NCBI GenBank assembly: GCA_965246835.1
Contig: CBDFFQ010000002.1
Coordinates: 434,001-498,000 of the forward strand
DNA length: 64,000 nt
Source: JANPPS01 sp965246835
GTDB taxonomy: Bacteria > Pseudomonadota > Alphaproteobacteria > Acetobacterales > Acetobacteraceae
Reading direction: 5' to 3'
Under the pieces are notes generated by a model. That model did not search any database and was not told the DNA's origin. It saw only the letters and a list, made by a program, of their open reading frames with translations. The translations under genes were made by a program, and so were the position numbers. Positions 51,613 through 62,362 of this stretch are shown here, in pieces (positions within the stretch are counted from its first letter, which is position 1; every line of letters begins with the position of its first letter).

Positions 51613-52554
51613 ATGCTCGCCTATTTCATCCGCCGCGTGCTCGCCACCATCCCGGTCATGCTGATCGTGGCGCTGTTCGTGTTCAGCCTGCTGTATATCG
51701 CGCCCGGCGATCCCGCCGCGATCATCGCCGGGGACCAGGCGACGCCCGCGGACGTGGAGCGCATCCGCGCCGGGCTGGGGCTCGACCGGCCGTTCCTGGT
51801 GCGGTTCGGGACCTGGTTCTGGGACGTGCTGCGCGGCGACCTCGGTCAGTCCATCTTCACCAACCTGCCCGTCACCCGCATGATCGGGCAGCGGCTGGAA
51901 CCCACGATCTCGTTGATGGTGTTGACGCTGATCCTGTCGATCTCGATCGCGGTGCCGCTCGGCGTGCTGGCAGCGTGGAACCACGGCACCTGGATCGACC
52001 GGGTGATCATGGTGTTCGCCGTGTTCGGGTTCTCGGTCCCGGTCTTCGTGGTCGGCTATTTGCTGGCCTATGTGTTCGCGCTCGAGCTCGATTGGTTCCC
52101 GGTGCAGGGCTATACGCCGATCGATCGCGGGATCGGGCCGTGGCTCAGCAATTTGGTGCTGCCCGCGGTGGCGCTGGGCGGCGTGTACATCGCGCTGATC
52201 GCCCGCATCACCCGCGCGACCATGCTGGAAGTGCTGAGCCAGGACTATATCCGCACGGCGAAGGCGAAGGGCGTCGGCAGCCGGACGATGCTGTTCCTGC
52301 ATGCGCTCAAGAATGCGGCGGTGCCGATCGTGACGGTCATCGGCATCGGCGTCGCTCTGCTGATCGGCGGCGCCGTGGTGACGGAGAGCGTGTTCGCGAT
52401 CCCGGGTCTCGGGCGGCTCGTGGTGGACGCGATCCTGCGGCGGGACTATCCGGTCATTCAGGGCGTGGTGCTGCTGTTCAGCTTCACCTACGTGCTCGTG
52501 AACCTCGGCGTCGATATGCTCTACACCGTGTTCGACCCGAGGATCCGCTATTGA
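51613..52554 (+). CDS. Dipeptide-type ABC permease (DppB-like)
   Basis: A 313-residue inner-membrane permease. The N-terminal segment YFIRRVLATIPVMLIVALFVFSLLYIAPGDPAAI is the DppB/OppB signature; the EAA loop is EVLSQDYIRTAKAKGVGSRTMLFLHALKNA. Six hydrophobic segments are visible. It overlaps the next permease by 4 bp. It lies after the REP pair, so expression may be lower than that of the binding proteins. Confidence 0.93.
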   Translation: MLAYFIRRVLATIPVMLIVALFVFSLLYIAPGDPAAIIAGDQATPADVERIRAGLGLDRPFLVRFGTWFWDVLRGDLGQSIFTNLPVTRMIGQRLEPTISLMVLTLILSISIAVPLGVLAAWNHGTWIDRVIMVFAVFGFSVPVFVVGYLLAYVFALELDWFPVQGYTPIDRGIGPWLSNLVLPAVALGGVYIALIARITRATMLEVLSQDYIRTAKAKGVGSRTMLFLHALKNAAVPIVTVIGIGVALLIGGAVVTESVFAIPGLGRLVVDAILRRDYPVIQGVVLLFSFTYVLVNLGVDMLYTVFDPRIRY

Positions 52555-53486
52555 GCACGACCACCCTGCCTGACGCCCCCGTTGCGACGGCGCATGAGGC
52601 GCATGTCACCGAGGCGCGGGCGCTGCCGAACGTGCTGCCACCCGTGAAGCCGCGGGGGCGCTTGCGGCAATTCATCCGCCGCTATCCCACGATCTTCATC
52701 GGCGGCGTGCTGCTGTTCCTGGTGCTGTTCGTGAGCGTGTTCGCGCCGCTGCTGTTCACCGTGGACCCCACTGCGCTGGCGCCGGCCCGGCGCACGCGGG
52801 TGCCATCGGCGCAATACTGGTTCGGCACCGACATGCTGGGCCGGGATATCTACTCGCGCGTGCTGTACGGCGGCCGCGTCTCGCTGGTCGTGGGCTTCGC
52901 CGTCGCGGCGCTCGCGTCCATCATCGGCATGACGATCGGGCTCGTCTCCGGCTTCGTGCGCTGGGCGGACAGCATCGTGATGCGGGTGATGGACGGGCTC
53001 ATGTCCATCCCGCCGCTGCTGCTCGCCATCGCGCTCATGGCCCTGACCCGGCCCAGCGTCGGCAACGTGGTCACCGCCATCACCATCGCCGAGATCCCGC
53101 GCGTGTCCCGGTTGGTGCGCGGCGTCGTGCTGTCATTGCGCGAACAGCCCTACGTGGAGGCCGCCATCGCGTCCGGCACGCGGGTGCCGCTGATCATCTG
53201 GCGTCACATCCTACCAAACACGCTGGCGCCGATCACGGTGCAGGCGACCTATGTCTGCGCGTCCGCCATGATCACGGAGGCGATCCTGAGCTTCATCGGC
53301 GCCGGCACCCCGCCCAACATCCCGAGCTGGGGCAACATCATGGCCGAGGGGCGGGCGCTGTGGCAGGTGAAGCCGTATATCGTGCTGTTCCCGGCGGTGT
53401 TCCTGTCGCTGACGGTGCTGTCGGTGAACCTGCTGGGCGACGGGCTGCGGGATGCGCTGGATCCCCGGACGGCGAAGAAGGTATGA
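52551..53486 (+). CDS. Dipeptide-type ABC permease (DppC-like)
   Basis: A 311-residue inner-membrane permease. The start is a TTG overlapping the DppB stop (TTGA); no ATG or GTG lies near the N terminus, and GAGG is 10 bases upstream. The protein has a soluble N terminus of about 45 residues, then IFIGGVLLFLVLFVSVFAPLLF, the FGTDMLGRDIYSRVLYGGRVSL signature and the EAA loop YVEAAIASGTRVPLIIWRHILPN. It pairs with DppB to form the pore. Confidence 0.92.
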   Translation: MSTTTLPDAPVATAHEAHVTEARALPNVLPPVKPRGRLRQFIRRYPTIFIGGVLLFLVLFVSVFAPLLFTVDPTALAPARRTRVPSAQYWFGTDMLGRDIYSRVLYGGRVSLVVGFAVAALASIIGMTIGLVSGFVRWADSIVMRVMDGLMSIPPLLLAIALMALTRPSVGNVVTAITIAEIPRVSRLVRGVVLSLREQPYVEAAIASGTRVPLIIWRHILPNTLAPITVQATYVCASAMITEAILSFIGAGTPPNIPSWGNIMAEGRALWQVKPYIVLFPAVFLSLTVLSVNLLGDGLRDALDPRTAKKV

Positions 53487-53526
53487 CCTCGCCCGTGAAA
53501 CTCATGCTCCCCCGGGGGAGAGACTG

Positions 53527-54522
53527 ATGCCCCTTCTCGACGTGCAGAACCTGCAAACCCATTTCGGCACCATGGACGGCGTCGTTCGCGCCGTGGAGGG
53601 CCTGTCGTTCCACATCGACGCGGGCGAGACGCTGGCGATCGTGGGCGAGAGCGGTTGCGGCAAGTCCGTCACCTCCATGAGCATCCTGCGCCTGATTCAG
53701 GAGCCGCCGGGCAAGATCGCGGGCAGCATTCGTTTCCAGGACCGCGAGCTGCTGACCCTGCCGGAAGCCGAGATGCGGAAGCTGCGCGGCAACGACATCA
53801 GCATGATCTTCCAGGAACCCATGACCTCGTTGAACCCGGTGCTGACCATCGGCCGGCAGATCGGTGAGACGTTGCGCCTGCATCAGGGCCTGAATGCGCG
53901 GCAAGCGGAGGCGCGGGCGGTGGAGATGCTGACGTTGGTGGGCATTCCGGCGCCGGGCCGGCGGGTGCGGGAATATCCGCACCAGCTCAGCGGCGGCATG
54001 CGGCAGCGGGTCATGATCGCGATGGCGCTCGCCTGCAACCCGAAGCTGCTCATTGCCGACGAGCCCACGACGGCGCTGGACGTCACGATCCAGGCCCAGA
54101 TTCTCGACCTCATGCGCGATCTCAAGACCCGGCTCGGCTCCGCCATCATGCTGATCACGCATGATCTCGGCGTGGTCGCCGAAATGGCGCAGCGCGTGGT
54201 GGTGATGTATGCCGGCCGCAAGGTGGAGGAGGCGAGCGCCGTGGAGCTGTTCGGCAATCCGCAGCACCCCTATACCCGCGGCCTGCTGGGCGCCGTGCCG
54301 AAGCTGGGATCCTCCTTGGTCGAGGGCGGGCGGTCCAAGCTGGCGGAGATCCCGGGCCTCGTCCCCTCGCTCCGCAAGCCGATCGTGGGCTGCCCGTTCG
54401 CGTCGCGCTGCCAGAGCGTCACCGATCTCTGCCGCAGCGTGGCCCCCGCCGTCGAGGCCAAGCGGCCCGGCCATCTTGTGGCCTGCCACTACGCCGAATT
54501 CTCCATGGGTATCGCCGCATGA
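53527..54522 (+). CDS. Dipeptide-type ABC ATPase (DppD-like)
   Basis: A 331-residue ATPase. Walker A is GESGCGKSVTS, the Q loop IFQEPMTSLNPV, the signature LSGGMRQRVMIAMAL, Walker B LLIADEPTTALDVT and the switch His is in LITHDLGVVAEMA. The C-terminal oligopeptide-transporter domain has cysteines (GCPFASRCQSVTDLC) that bind an Fe-S cluster in some relatives. GGGGAGAG lies before the ATG at 53527. It overlaps the next ATPase by ATGA. Confidence 0.94.
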   Translation: MPLLDVQNLQTHFGTMDGVVRAVEGLSFHIDAGETLAIVGESGCGKSVTSMSILRLIQEPPGKIAGSIRFQDRELLTLPEAEMRKLRGNDISMIFQEPMTSLNPVLTIGRQIGETLRLHQGLNARQAEARAVEMLTLVGIPAPGRRVREYPHQLSGGMRQRVMIAMALACNPKLLIADEPTTALDVTIQAQILDLMRDLKTRLGSAIMLITHDLGVVAEMAQRVVVMYAGRKVEEASAVELFGNPQHPYTRGLLGAVPKLGSSLVEGGRSKLAEIPGLVPSLRKPIVGCPFASRCQSVTDLCRSVAPAVEAKRPGHLVACHYAEFSMGIAA

Positions 54523-55517
54523 CCCGGCCCTTGCTCGAAGTCATGGCGCTCAAGAAGCACTTCCCGATCAAGGGGGGGCTGCTGGGCGGCGTGACCGGCC
54601 AGGTCTATGCGGTGGACGGCGTGAGCTTCGACATCGCGAAGGGCGAGACGCTGTCGCTCGTGGGCGAAAGCGGCTGCGGCAAGAGCACGGTGGGCCGCGC
54701 TATCCTGCGGCTGTTCCCGCCGACGGACGGCGAAGTGTGGCTCGACGGCCAGCGCATCGACAATTTGCCGGCCGGGCAGCTGCGCCCGCTGCGGCAGCGC
54801 ATGCAGGTCGTGTTCCAGGACCCGTTCAGCAGCCTCAATCCCCGCATGCGGGTGCGGGACATCATCGCGGAACCCTTGCGCAATTTCGGCCTGGCGCGGA
54901 GCGGGCTGGACGACAAGGTGGCCCAGCTGATGGACACCGTCCGCCTGCCGCGGGAGGCCATGCACCGGTTCCCGCACGAGTTCAGCGGCGGCCAGCGCCA
55001 GCGCATCGGCATCGCCCGCGCACTGGCCCCCGGCGCCGACCTGATCATTTGTGACGAGGCCGTGTCCGCGCTGGATGTGTCGGTCAAAGCGCAGATCGTG
55101 AACCTGCTGTCCGATTTGCAGGACGAGCTGGGCTTGGCGCTGCTGTTCATCAGCCATGACCTCGCGATCGTCGAGCATCTGACGCACCGGGTAGCGGTCA
55201 TGTATCTGGGCAAGATCGTGGAGATCGCGGACCGCCGCGCATTGTTCGCGACGCCCCGGCATCCCTACACCCGCGCCCTGCTTTCGGCCGTCCCGGTGCC
55301 GGATCCCCTTGCGAAGCGGGACCGCGTGATTCTGACCGGTGACGTGCCGAGCCCGATCAATCCGCCCAGCGGCTGCCGCTTCCACACGCGCTGCCCCTAC
55401 GTGTTCGACCGTTGCCGGAGCGAGGAGCCGCTGCTGCGGGACCGGGGCGAGGGCCAGAAGGCGGCGTGCCACCTGGACGAGCTTCCAGAGCTGCAGGCGC
55501 TGCCGGTAGCCGCCTAG
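54519..55517 (+). CDS. Dipeptide-type ABC ATPase (DppF-like)
   Basis: A 332-residue ATPase completing the importer. Walker A is GESGCGKSTVGRA, Q loop VFQDPFSSLNPRM, signature FSGGQRQRIGIARAL, Walker B LIICDEAVSALDVS, switch LFISHDLAIVEHL, and the C-terminal GCRFHTRCPYVFDRC cysteines match those of DppD. Walker B ends in Glu-Ala, as usual for DppF. Its TAG shares a CTAG palindrome with the stop of the convergent Uma2 gene. Confidence 0.94.
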   Translation: MTRPLLEVMALKKHFPIKGGLLGGVTGQVYAVDGVSFDIAKGETLSLVGESGCGKSTVGRAILRLFPPTDGEVWLDGQRIDNLPAGQLRPLRQRMQVVFQDPFSSLNPRMRVRDIIAEPLRNFGLARSGLDDKVAQLMDTVRLPREAMHRFPHEFSGGQRQRIGIARALAPGADLIICDEAVSALDVSVKAQIVNLLSDLQDELGLALLFISHDLAIVEHLTHRVAVMYLGKIVEIADRRALFATPRHPYTRALLSAVPVPDPLAKRDRVILTGDVPSPINPPSGCRFHTRCPYVFDRCRSEEPLLRDRGEGQKAACHLDELPELQALPVAA

Positions 55518-56089
55518 CGGGCGAGGCGGGTGGTGCGGTAGAGGCTGGCGAGCGGCGTGGTGAAACCGAGGCTTTCGAGCGAGAGATCCGCGCCCACCGT
55601 CAATGGCCGCTCGGGCCAGGTGCCGTCCGGCTGGCGGCGGAGCAGCTCGGCGCCGATGGTGGCGGTGCGCAGGACCAGGATCTCCTGCACGCTCGGGACC
55701 GTGACGTAGGTCCAGATGTTGGACCAGGTCTGCGGCTGGTTGCTGGGCGACAGGATCTCGACCAGCAGGACCGGCGTGTCGAGCGTGGCTTCTTCGTCGG
55801 CATAGGGCGTGCAGCTGACGGCGAGGTCCGGGATTCGGACATTATGGCCGGCGATCAGGCGGGGGATCACGCCGGGGTTCGCGATGACGCTGCATGGCCG
55901 GCCGGTTCGATCGAAATGCCTTGTCAGCTGATAGGTGAGCTCGCTTTGCAGCGCCCCATGCGTGCGGTTCGTGGGCGCCATCTGCTCCGGTACTCCGTCC
56001 ACGAGTTGCCAGCGGTAACCGTCGCCGGGTTCCCAGGCCATGAACTCCTCGACCGACATGAAGACCGGGATCTTCGTGACTGCATTCAT
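55514..56089 (-). CDS. Uma2-family (DUF820) restriction-fold protein
   Basis: A 191-residue protein of the Uma2 family, a PD-(D/E)xK nuclease fold abundant in cyanobacteria and some proteobacteria. The N-terminal MSVEEFMAWEPGDGYRWQLVDGVPEQM, then RIPDLAVSCTP and TPVLLVEILSPSN with the active-site Asp and Glu, and RRQPDGTWPERPL are typical. The ATG at 56089 is chosen; the extra N terminus of the longer frame is only translation of a 15-bp tandem repeat. Its role is not known, and mobile or selfish behaviour has been suggested for the family. Confidence 0.85.
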   Translation of the reverse strand: MNAVTKIPVFMSVEEFMAWEPGDGYRWQLVDGVPEQMAPTNRTHGALQSELTYQLTRHFDRTGRPCSVIANPGVIPRLIAGHNVRIPDLAVSCTPYADEEATLDTPVLLVEILSPSNQPQTWSNIWTYVTVPSVQEILVLRTATIGAELLRRQPDGTWPERPLTVGADLSLESLGFTTPLASLYRTTRLAR

Positions 56090-56117
56090 GGAAACGAGGC
56101 TACCACCTCCCTCGATG

Positions 56118-56177
56118 TAAAAGCGAGCGGGGTAAAAGCGAGCGGGGCAAAAGCGAGCGGGGCAAAAGCGAGCGGGG
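56118..56177. repeat. Tandem repeat, 4 x 15 bp
   Basis: Four copies of YAAAAGCGAGCGGGG (two with T, then two with C), head to tail, in the leader of the Uma2 gene between it and the DUF892 gene. Confidence 0.95.
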
Positions 56178-56204
56178 CGGCGCCTGAGGCCGCCCCGCAC
56201 CAGG

Positions 56205-56708
56205 TCAGGCCGCCATCTGGTTCACGCGATGCTCCGCAATTCCGGTCAGCTTCTTGTCCGTCGCCTTCTCCTCATCGAGATTCTGCTGCAGGACACCAGC
56301 GCAATCCTTCCGGCCGAGCTGCTCGGCATAGGCGATCAGGCTGCCGTAGCGAGTGATCTCGTAATGCTCCACCGCCTGCGCCGCCGACAGCATCGCCGCG
56401 TCCCGCACGGCTTCGTCGTCGCAATCGCCCATGATCTCGCGGGCTTCCGACAGGATGCCGTCCATCGCGGCGCAGTCCACCGCCTTCACGGGCTGGCCAT
56501 GCATCTCGAACACCTGCTCCAGCCGCTTCACCTGGGTCTGCGTCTCGGTCAGATGCTGCTGAAATGCGCTTTTCAGCTCCGGGTTGGACGCCTTCTCGAT
56601 CATGGTCGGCAGGTTCTTCACGATCTGGTTCTCGGCGTAATAGATGTCCTGCAGCGTGTGGACGAACAGGTCATCGAGGGTCTTGATCGGCTTCGAAAAC
56701 AGTCCCAT
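56205..56708 (-). CDS. DUF892 ferritin-like protein (YciE/YciF type)
   Basis: A 167-residue four-helix-bundle protein. LFVHTLQDIYYAENQIVKNLPTM, FEMHGQPVKAVDCAAMDG and SAAQAVEHYEITRYGSLIAYAEQLG carry the Glu and His residues of the di-iron-like site. AAGGA lies before the ATG at 56708. Relatives are stress-induced, but their activity is not established. It is divergent from the molybdenum hydroxylase operon. Confidence 0.9.
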   Translation of the reverse strand: MGLFSKPIKTLDDLFVHTLQDIYYAENQIVKNLPTMIEKASNPELKSAFQQHLTETQTQVKRLEQVFEMHGQPVKAVDCAAMDGILSEAREIMGDCDDEAVRDAAMLSAAQAVEHYEITRYGSLIAYAEQLGRKDCAGVLQQNLDEEKATDKKLTGIAEHRVNQMAA

Positions 56709-56883
56709 GGCGGTTTTCCTTCGGTTTGGACGCACCAGTGTGGCGCGCCGACATAAGCCGGGCCGGGAACACCGGTTGCGAGGGCGCCGTTAAACTGCGC
56801 TTGATCGGCTGCCGCGGCTTGACCGCCCCTGGCCAGCACCCGCACAGTGCCCACCTACACGAGACGCCAAGGGAGAACGAACG

Positions 56884-57381
56884 ATGCCGCAGGTATCGCT
56901 GACGGTGAACGGCCGGACGCACACGGCCGAGGTCGAAGGACGGACCTTGCTCGTGGAGTTGCTGCGGGAGGGCATGCACCTGACCGGCACGCATGTCGGC
57001 TGCGACACGAGCCAGTGCGGCGCATGCGTCGTGCATGTCGACGGCAAGTCCGTGAAGGCCTGCACCATGCTCGCCATGCAGGCGAACGGCACCCAGGTCC
57101 TGACGATCGAGGGGCTGGCGGCGCCGGACGGCACGCTGCATCCGATGCAGGAGATGTTCCGCGAGCATCACGCGCTGCAATGCGGATTCTGCACGCCGGG
57201 CATGGTGATGTCCGCGGTGGACCTGGTGCAGATGCACCCGGAGGGGCTGACCGAGGACGAGATCCGGCACGGGCTCGAGGGCAATCTCTGCCGCTGCACC
57301 GGCTACCATAACATCGTGAAGGCCATCGCGGCGGCCTGGCCGCTGATGCACGGCAAGACGCTTCAGCAAGCGGCGGAGTAA
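56884..57381 (+). CDS. Molybdenum hydroxylase, [2Fe-2S] small subunit (CoxS type)
   Basis: A 165-residue electron-transfer subunit with two [2Fe-2S] clusters: the plant-type site CDTSQCGACVVHVDGKSVKAC (residues about 40-61) and the helical site CGFCTPGMVM with GNLCRCTGYHNI. AAGGGAGA lies 7-9 bases before the ATG. It is the first gene of a small-large-medium operon and passes electrons from the Mo site to the FAD subunit. Confidence 0.94.
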   Translation: MPQVSLTVNGRTHTAEVEGRTLLVELLREGMHLTGTHVGCDTSQCGACVVHVDGKSVKACTMLAMQANGTQVLTIEGLAAPDGTLHPMQEMFREHHALQCGFCTPGMVMSAVDLVQMHPEGLTEDEIRHGLEGNLCRCTGYHNIVKAIAAAWPLMHGKTLQQAAE

Positions 57382-57416
57382 CGGCAACAGCCGGCTCGAC
57401 ATAGGGGGGACATATC

Positions 57417-59798
<2,382 letters not shown>

Positions 59799-59808
59799 GA
59801 GATCCCGC

Positions 59809-60597
59809 ATGTATGATTTCAGCTATGTGAAGCCCAAGACCCTGCCCGAAGCCGTGACGGCGATGGGCGGTATGGATGTGAAGGTGCTGGCGGGCGGCCA
59901 GACCTTTATCCCGGTGCTGAAGCAGCGGCTCAACAAGCCCGGCACCATCGTGGATCTGTCGGCGCTTGGCCTGACCGAGATTACGTCGAGTGCCGGGTCG
60001 ATCAGGATCGGCGCCATGGCGACGCACCATCAGATCGAGAGCCATGCCGACATCAAGGCGAAGATCCCGGGCCTGGCGAAGATGGCGTCCTGGATCGGGG
60101 ACACCCAGGTGCGGCATCGCGGCACGATGGGCGGCAGCCTGGCGAACAACGATCCCTCCGCCTGTTACCCTGCGGCCGTGCTGGCGTTGGGCGCCACCAT
60201 CCATACCAACAAGCGCAGCATCCATGCCGACCAGTATTTCCAGGGCATGTTCACGACAGCGCTGGAAGTGGACGAGCTGATCACCGCCGTCGAGTTCCCG
60301 ATCCCCGAGAAGTCGAATTACGAGAAATTCCGCAACCCGGCGTCTCGCTACGCCATGGTCGGCGTCTTCGTGGCGAAGGGGCCCGCTGGCCTGCGGGTGG
60401 CAATCACCGGTGCCGGGCAGGATGGCGTGTTCCGGCATACGCAGATGGAGCAGGCGCTGGCCACCAATTGGTCCGCGGACGCGATCAGGGACATCGTGAC
60501 TCCGGCCGATGGACTGAATGGCGACATTCACGCCAGTCCGGCGTATCGTGCGCACTTGATCGGCGTAATGGCGCGCCGGGCCGTTGCGGCGGCGTGA
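59809..60597 (+). CDS. Molybdenum hydroxylase, FAD medium subunit (CoxM type)
   Basis: A 262-residue FAD-binding subunit. LAGGQTFIPVLKQRL near residue 28 and GDTQVRHRGTMGGSLANNDPSA near 98 are the two FAD-pyrophosphate motifs of the family. AGGAGA is 7 bases before the ATG. It completes the operon in S-L-M order; the electron acceptor is unknown. Confidence 0.93.
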   Translation: MYDFSYVKPKTLPEAVTAMGGMDVKVLAGGQTFIPVLKQRLNKPGTIVDLSALGLTEITSSAGSIRIGAMATHHQIESHADIKAKIPGLAKMASWIGDTQVRHRGTMGGSLANNDPSACYPAAVLALGATIHTNKRSIHADQYFQGMFTTALEVDELITAVEFPIPEKSNYEKFRNPASRYAMVGVFVAKGPAGLRVAITGAGQDGVFRHTQMEQALATNWSADAIRDIVTPADGLNGDIHASPAYRAHLIGVMARRAVAAA

Positions 60598-60609
60598 TCG
60601 TAGGATTTC

Positions 60610-60924
60610 ATGTTGGTTGTTGACCTCCATCTGCTGTGCAAGCAGGGACAGCGGAATAAGCGGATCGGCCCGGAGCCGACCCGGTATGAGACGGGCTCCT
60701 GGCCCGTGACGGACGAAGTCGCCGAAGAGTCGCTCGGCGGCCGGCTCTATCTGCATGCCGCCCGTGCCGAAGAGGCCTATTACGGCGGCACGATCCAGAC
60801 CTGGCGGCACTCCGACACGGACCCGAAGCGCAAGGTGTTCACCTACCTGGTCGATGGCCCGTTCCGCATCCGCTGCCCCGAGAAATGGGGCCAGGAGAAA
60901 GCCATCGTCCGCCGGGAGGACTGA
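60610..60924 (+). CDS. Hypothetical protein after the molybdenum hydroxylase
   Basis: A 104-residue soluble protein that I do not recognise. GTAGGA precedes the ATG, and it begins 12 bp after the FAD subunit, so it is likely part of that transcript. It has many charged and aromatic residues (GGRLYLHAARAEEAYYGGTIQTWRHSD, then VFTYLVDGPFRIRCPEKWGQEK) and no membrane segment or clear motif. It could be a small accessory of the hydroxylase, but nothing in the sequence proves that. The next frame begins close to its end. Confidence 0.6.
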   Translation: MLVVDLHLLCKQGQRNKRIGPEPTRYETGSWPVTDEVAEESLGGRLYLHAARAEEAYYGGTIQTWRHSDTDPKRKVFTYLVDGPFRIRCPEKWGQEKAIVRRED

Positions 60925-60940
60925 CGCCCCGCATCATGTT

Positions 60941-62188
60941 GTGGTGATCGGCGCCGGCATCGTCGGCGCCGCCACTGCGATCGAGCTGCTGCGGGACGGG
61001 CACGGGGTCACGATCCTGGAGCCGGGCTCGCCCGGTGGCGAGCAGGCGGCCAGCTACGGCAACGGCGCCTGGCTCAGCCCGAGTTCGGTTGTGCCGGTCT
61101 CGATGCCCGGGCTCTGGCGGCGGGTGCCGGGGTTCTTGCGCGATCCGCTGGGGCCGCTCACGATCCGGCCTTCGTATCTGCCGCGGCTGCTCCCGTGGCT
61201 GCTGCGCTTCGTGCGCGCCGGCTCGACCGTGGCGCGGGTGGAGCGGACGGCGCGGGCGCTGCGCTCACTGGTGGGGGACGCGCCGGAGCGGCACCGCGCG
61301 CTCGCGGCCGAGGCCGGGGTGGCCGGCATGATCGAGCGCCGCGGCCTCATGTATCTCTATCCCGATCGCGCCGCCTTCATGGCGGAGGCGCTGGCCTGGC
61401 GCTTGCGGCGGGACAATGGCGTGCGCTGGCTCGAGCTGGACGCAGACGCGCTGCGGCAGCAGGAGCCCTCGCTCGACCGGCGCTACACCTTCGGCGTGCT
61501 GGTGCAGGAGGGCGGGCACTGCCAGGAGCCCGGCGCCTACGTGGCGGCGCTGGTGTCGCATGCGGTCGGGCAGGGGGCGCGGCTGGTGCGCGGGACGGCC
61601 ACCGGCTTCCGGATCGAGGCCGGGCGGCTGCGCGCCGTGCTGACCGAGGCCGGTGAGATCGCCTGCGATGCGGCCGTGATCTGCGCCGGTGCCCGCTCCC
61701 GCACGCTGGCGCGGGCGGCCGGGGACCGCATCCCGCTCGAGACGGAGCGCGGCTATCACGTGTGGATCGACACGACCGAGGGGCCCCGCATCCCCGTGAT
61801 GCCGAGCGACGGCAAGATGTCCGTGAGCGCGTTGCCGGGCGGCTTGCGGATCGCGGGCCAGGTGGAGCTGGCCGGGCTCGACGCGGCGCCGAACTGGGAC
61901 CGGGCGCGGGTGCTGCTGAACTGGGCGAAGCGGTCGTTCCCGGGCCTGCCGCAAGATCTGGCCGCAAGCCGGGTCCGGATGTGGATGGGCCACCGCCCCA
62001 GCATTGCGGACGGCCTGCCGGTGATCGGCCCGGCCCGCGCCACGGCCGACATCCTGTATGCCTTCGGCCATGGCCATGTCGGCCTGGCTGCCGGGCCGGT
62101 CACCGGGCGGCTGGTGGCGGATCTGCTGGGCGGGCGCCAGCCAGTGATCGAACCGGGGCCATTCGCGCCCGGGCGGTTCCACCGATGA
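60941..62188 (+). CDS. DadA-like FAD-dependent amino acid oxidase/dehydrogenase
   Basis: A DAO-family flavoprotein of about 415 residues. FAD binding is shown by VVIGAGIVGAATAIELLRDG and by the C-terminal GHGHVGLAAGPVTGRLVADLL; the WMGHRPSIADGLPVIGP segment matches D-amino-acid dehydrogenases. The start is uncertain: the expected site 20-30 bases upstream reads AGG ACT GAC in frame, with no ATG, GTG or TTG, while a GGGAGGA lies right there. The first usable codon is GTG at 60941, which trims the N terminus tightly to the FAD motif. D-amino acid or sarcosine-like substrates are possible. Confidence 0.8.
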   Translation: MVIGAGIVGAATAIELLRDGHGVTILEPGSPGGEQAASYGNGAWLSPSSVVPVSMPGLWRRVPGFLRDPLGPLTIRPSYLPRLLPWLLRFVRAGSTVARVERTARALRSLVGDAPERHRALAAEAGVAGMIERRGLMYLYPDRAAFMAEALAWRLRRDNGVRWLELDADALRQQEPSLDRRYTFGVLVQEGGHCQEPGAYVAALVSHAVGQGARLVRGTATGFRIEAGRLRAVLTEAGEIACDAAVICAGARSRTLARAAGDRIPLETERGYHVWIDTTEGPRIPVMPSDGKMSVSALPGGLRIAGQVELAGLDAAPNWDRARVLLNWAKRSFPGLPQDLAASRVRMWMGHRPSIADGLPVIGPARATADILYAFGHGHVGLAAGPVTGRLVADLLGGRQPVIEPGPFAPGRFHR

Positions 62189-62275
62189 TGCGGCGGCGGC
62201 GGTCTTCGGTAATATCGTGTTTGGTGGCTTGATGGGCGCGATGAGGGATAAAGACAGCGGTGCGTCGTGGAAATA

Positions 62276-62289
62276 TGACAGCGCTGTCA
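62276..62289. promoter_or_regulatory. Perfect 14-bp palindrome, candidate operator
   Basis: TGACAGCGCTGTCA, 74 bases upstream of the RraA-like start. A centred GCGC with TGA/TCA ends is the style of LacI-type operators, but GntR types cannot be excluded. A poorer relative (GACAGCGGTGC) lies about 20 bases upstream. No regulator gene is in the window. Confidence 0.5.
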
Positions 62290-62362
62290 AACCTCAAGCT
62301 GACGCTGGCCCGGCCTCCTTCGCCAAGCCGCAAAGCTGAAACTTCGCCAGGGAGCCCATGAT

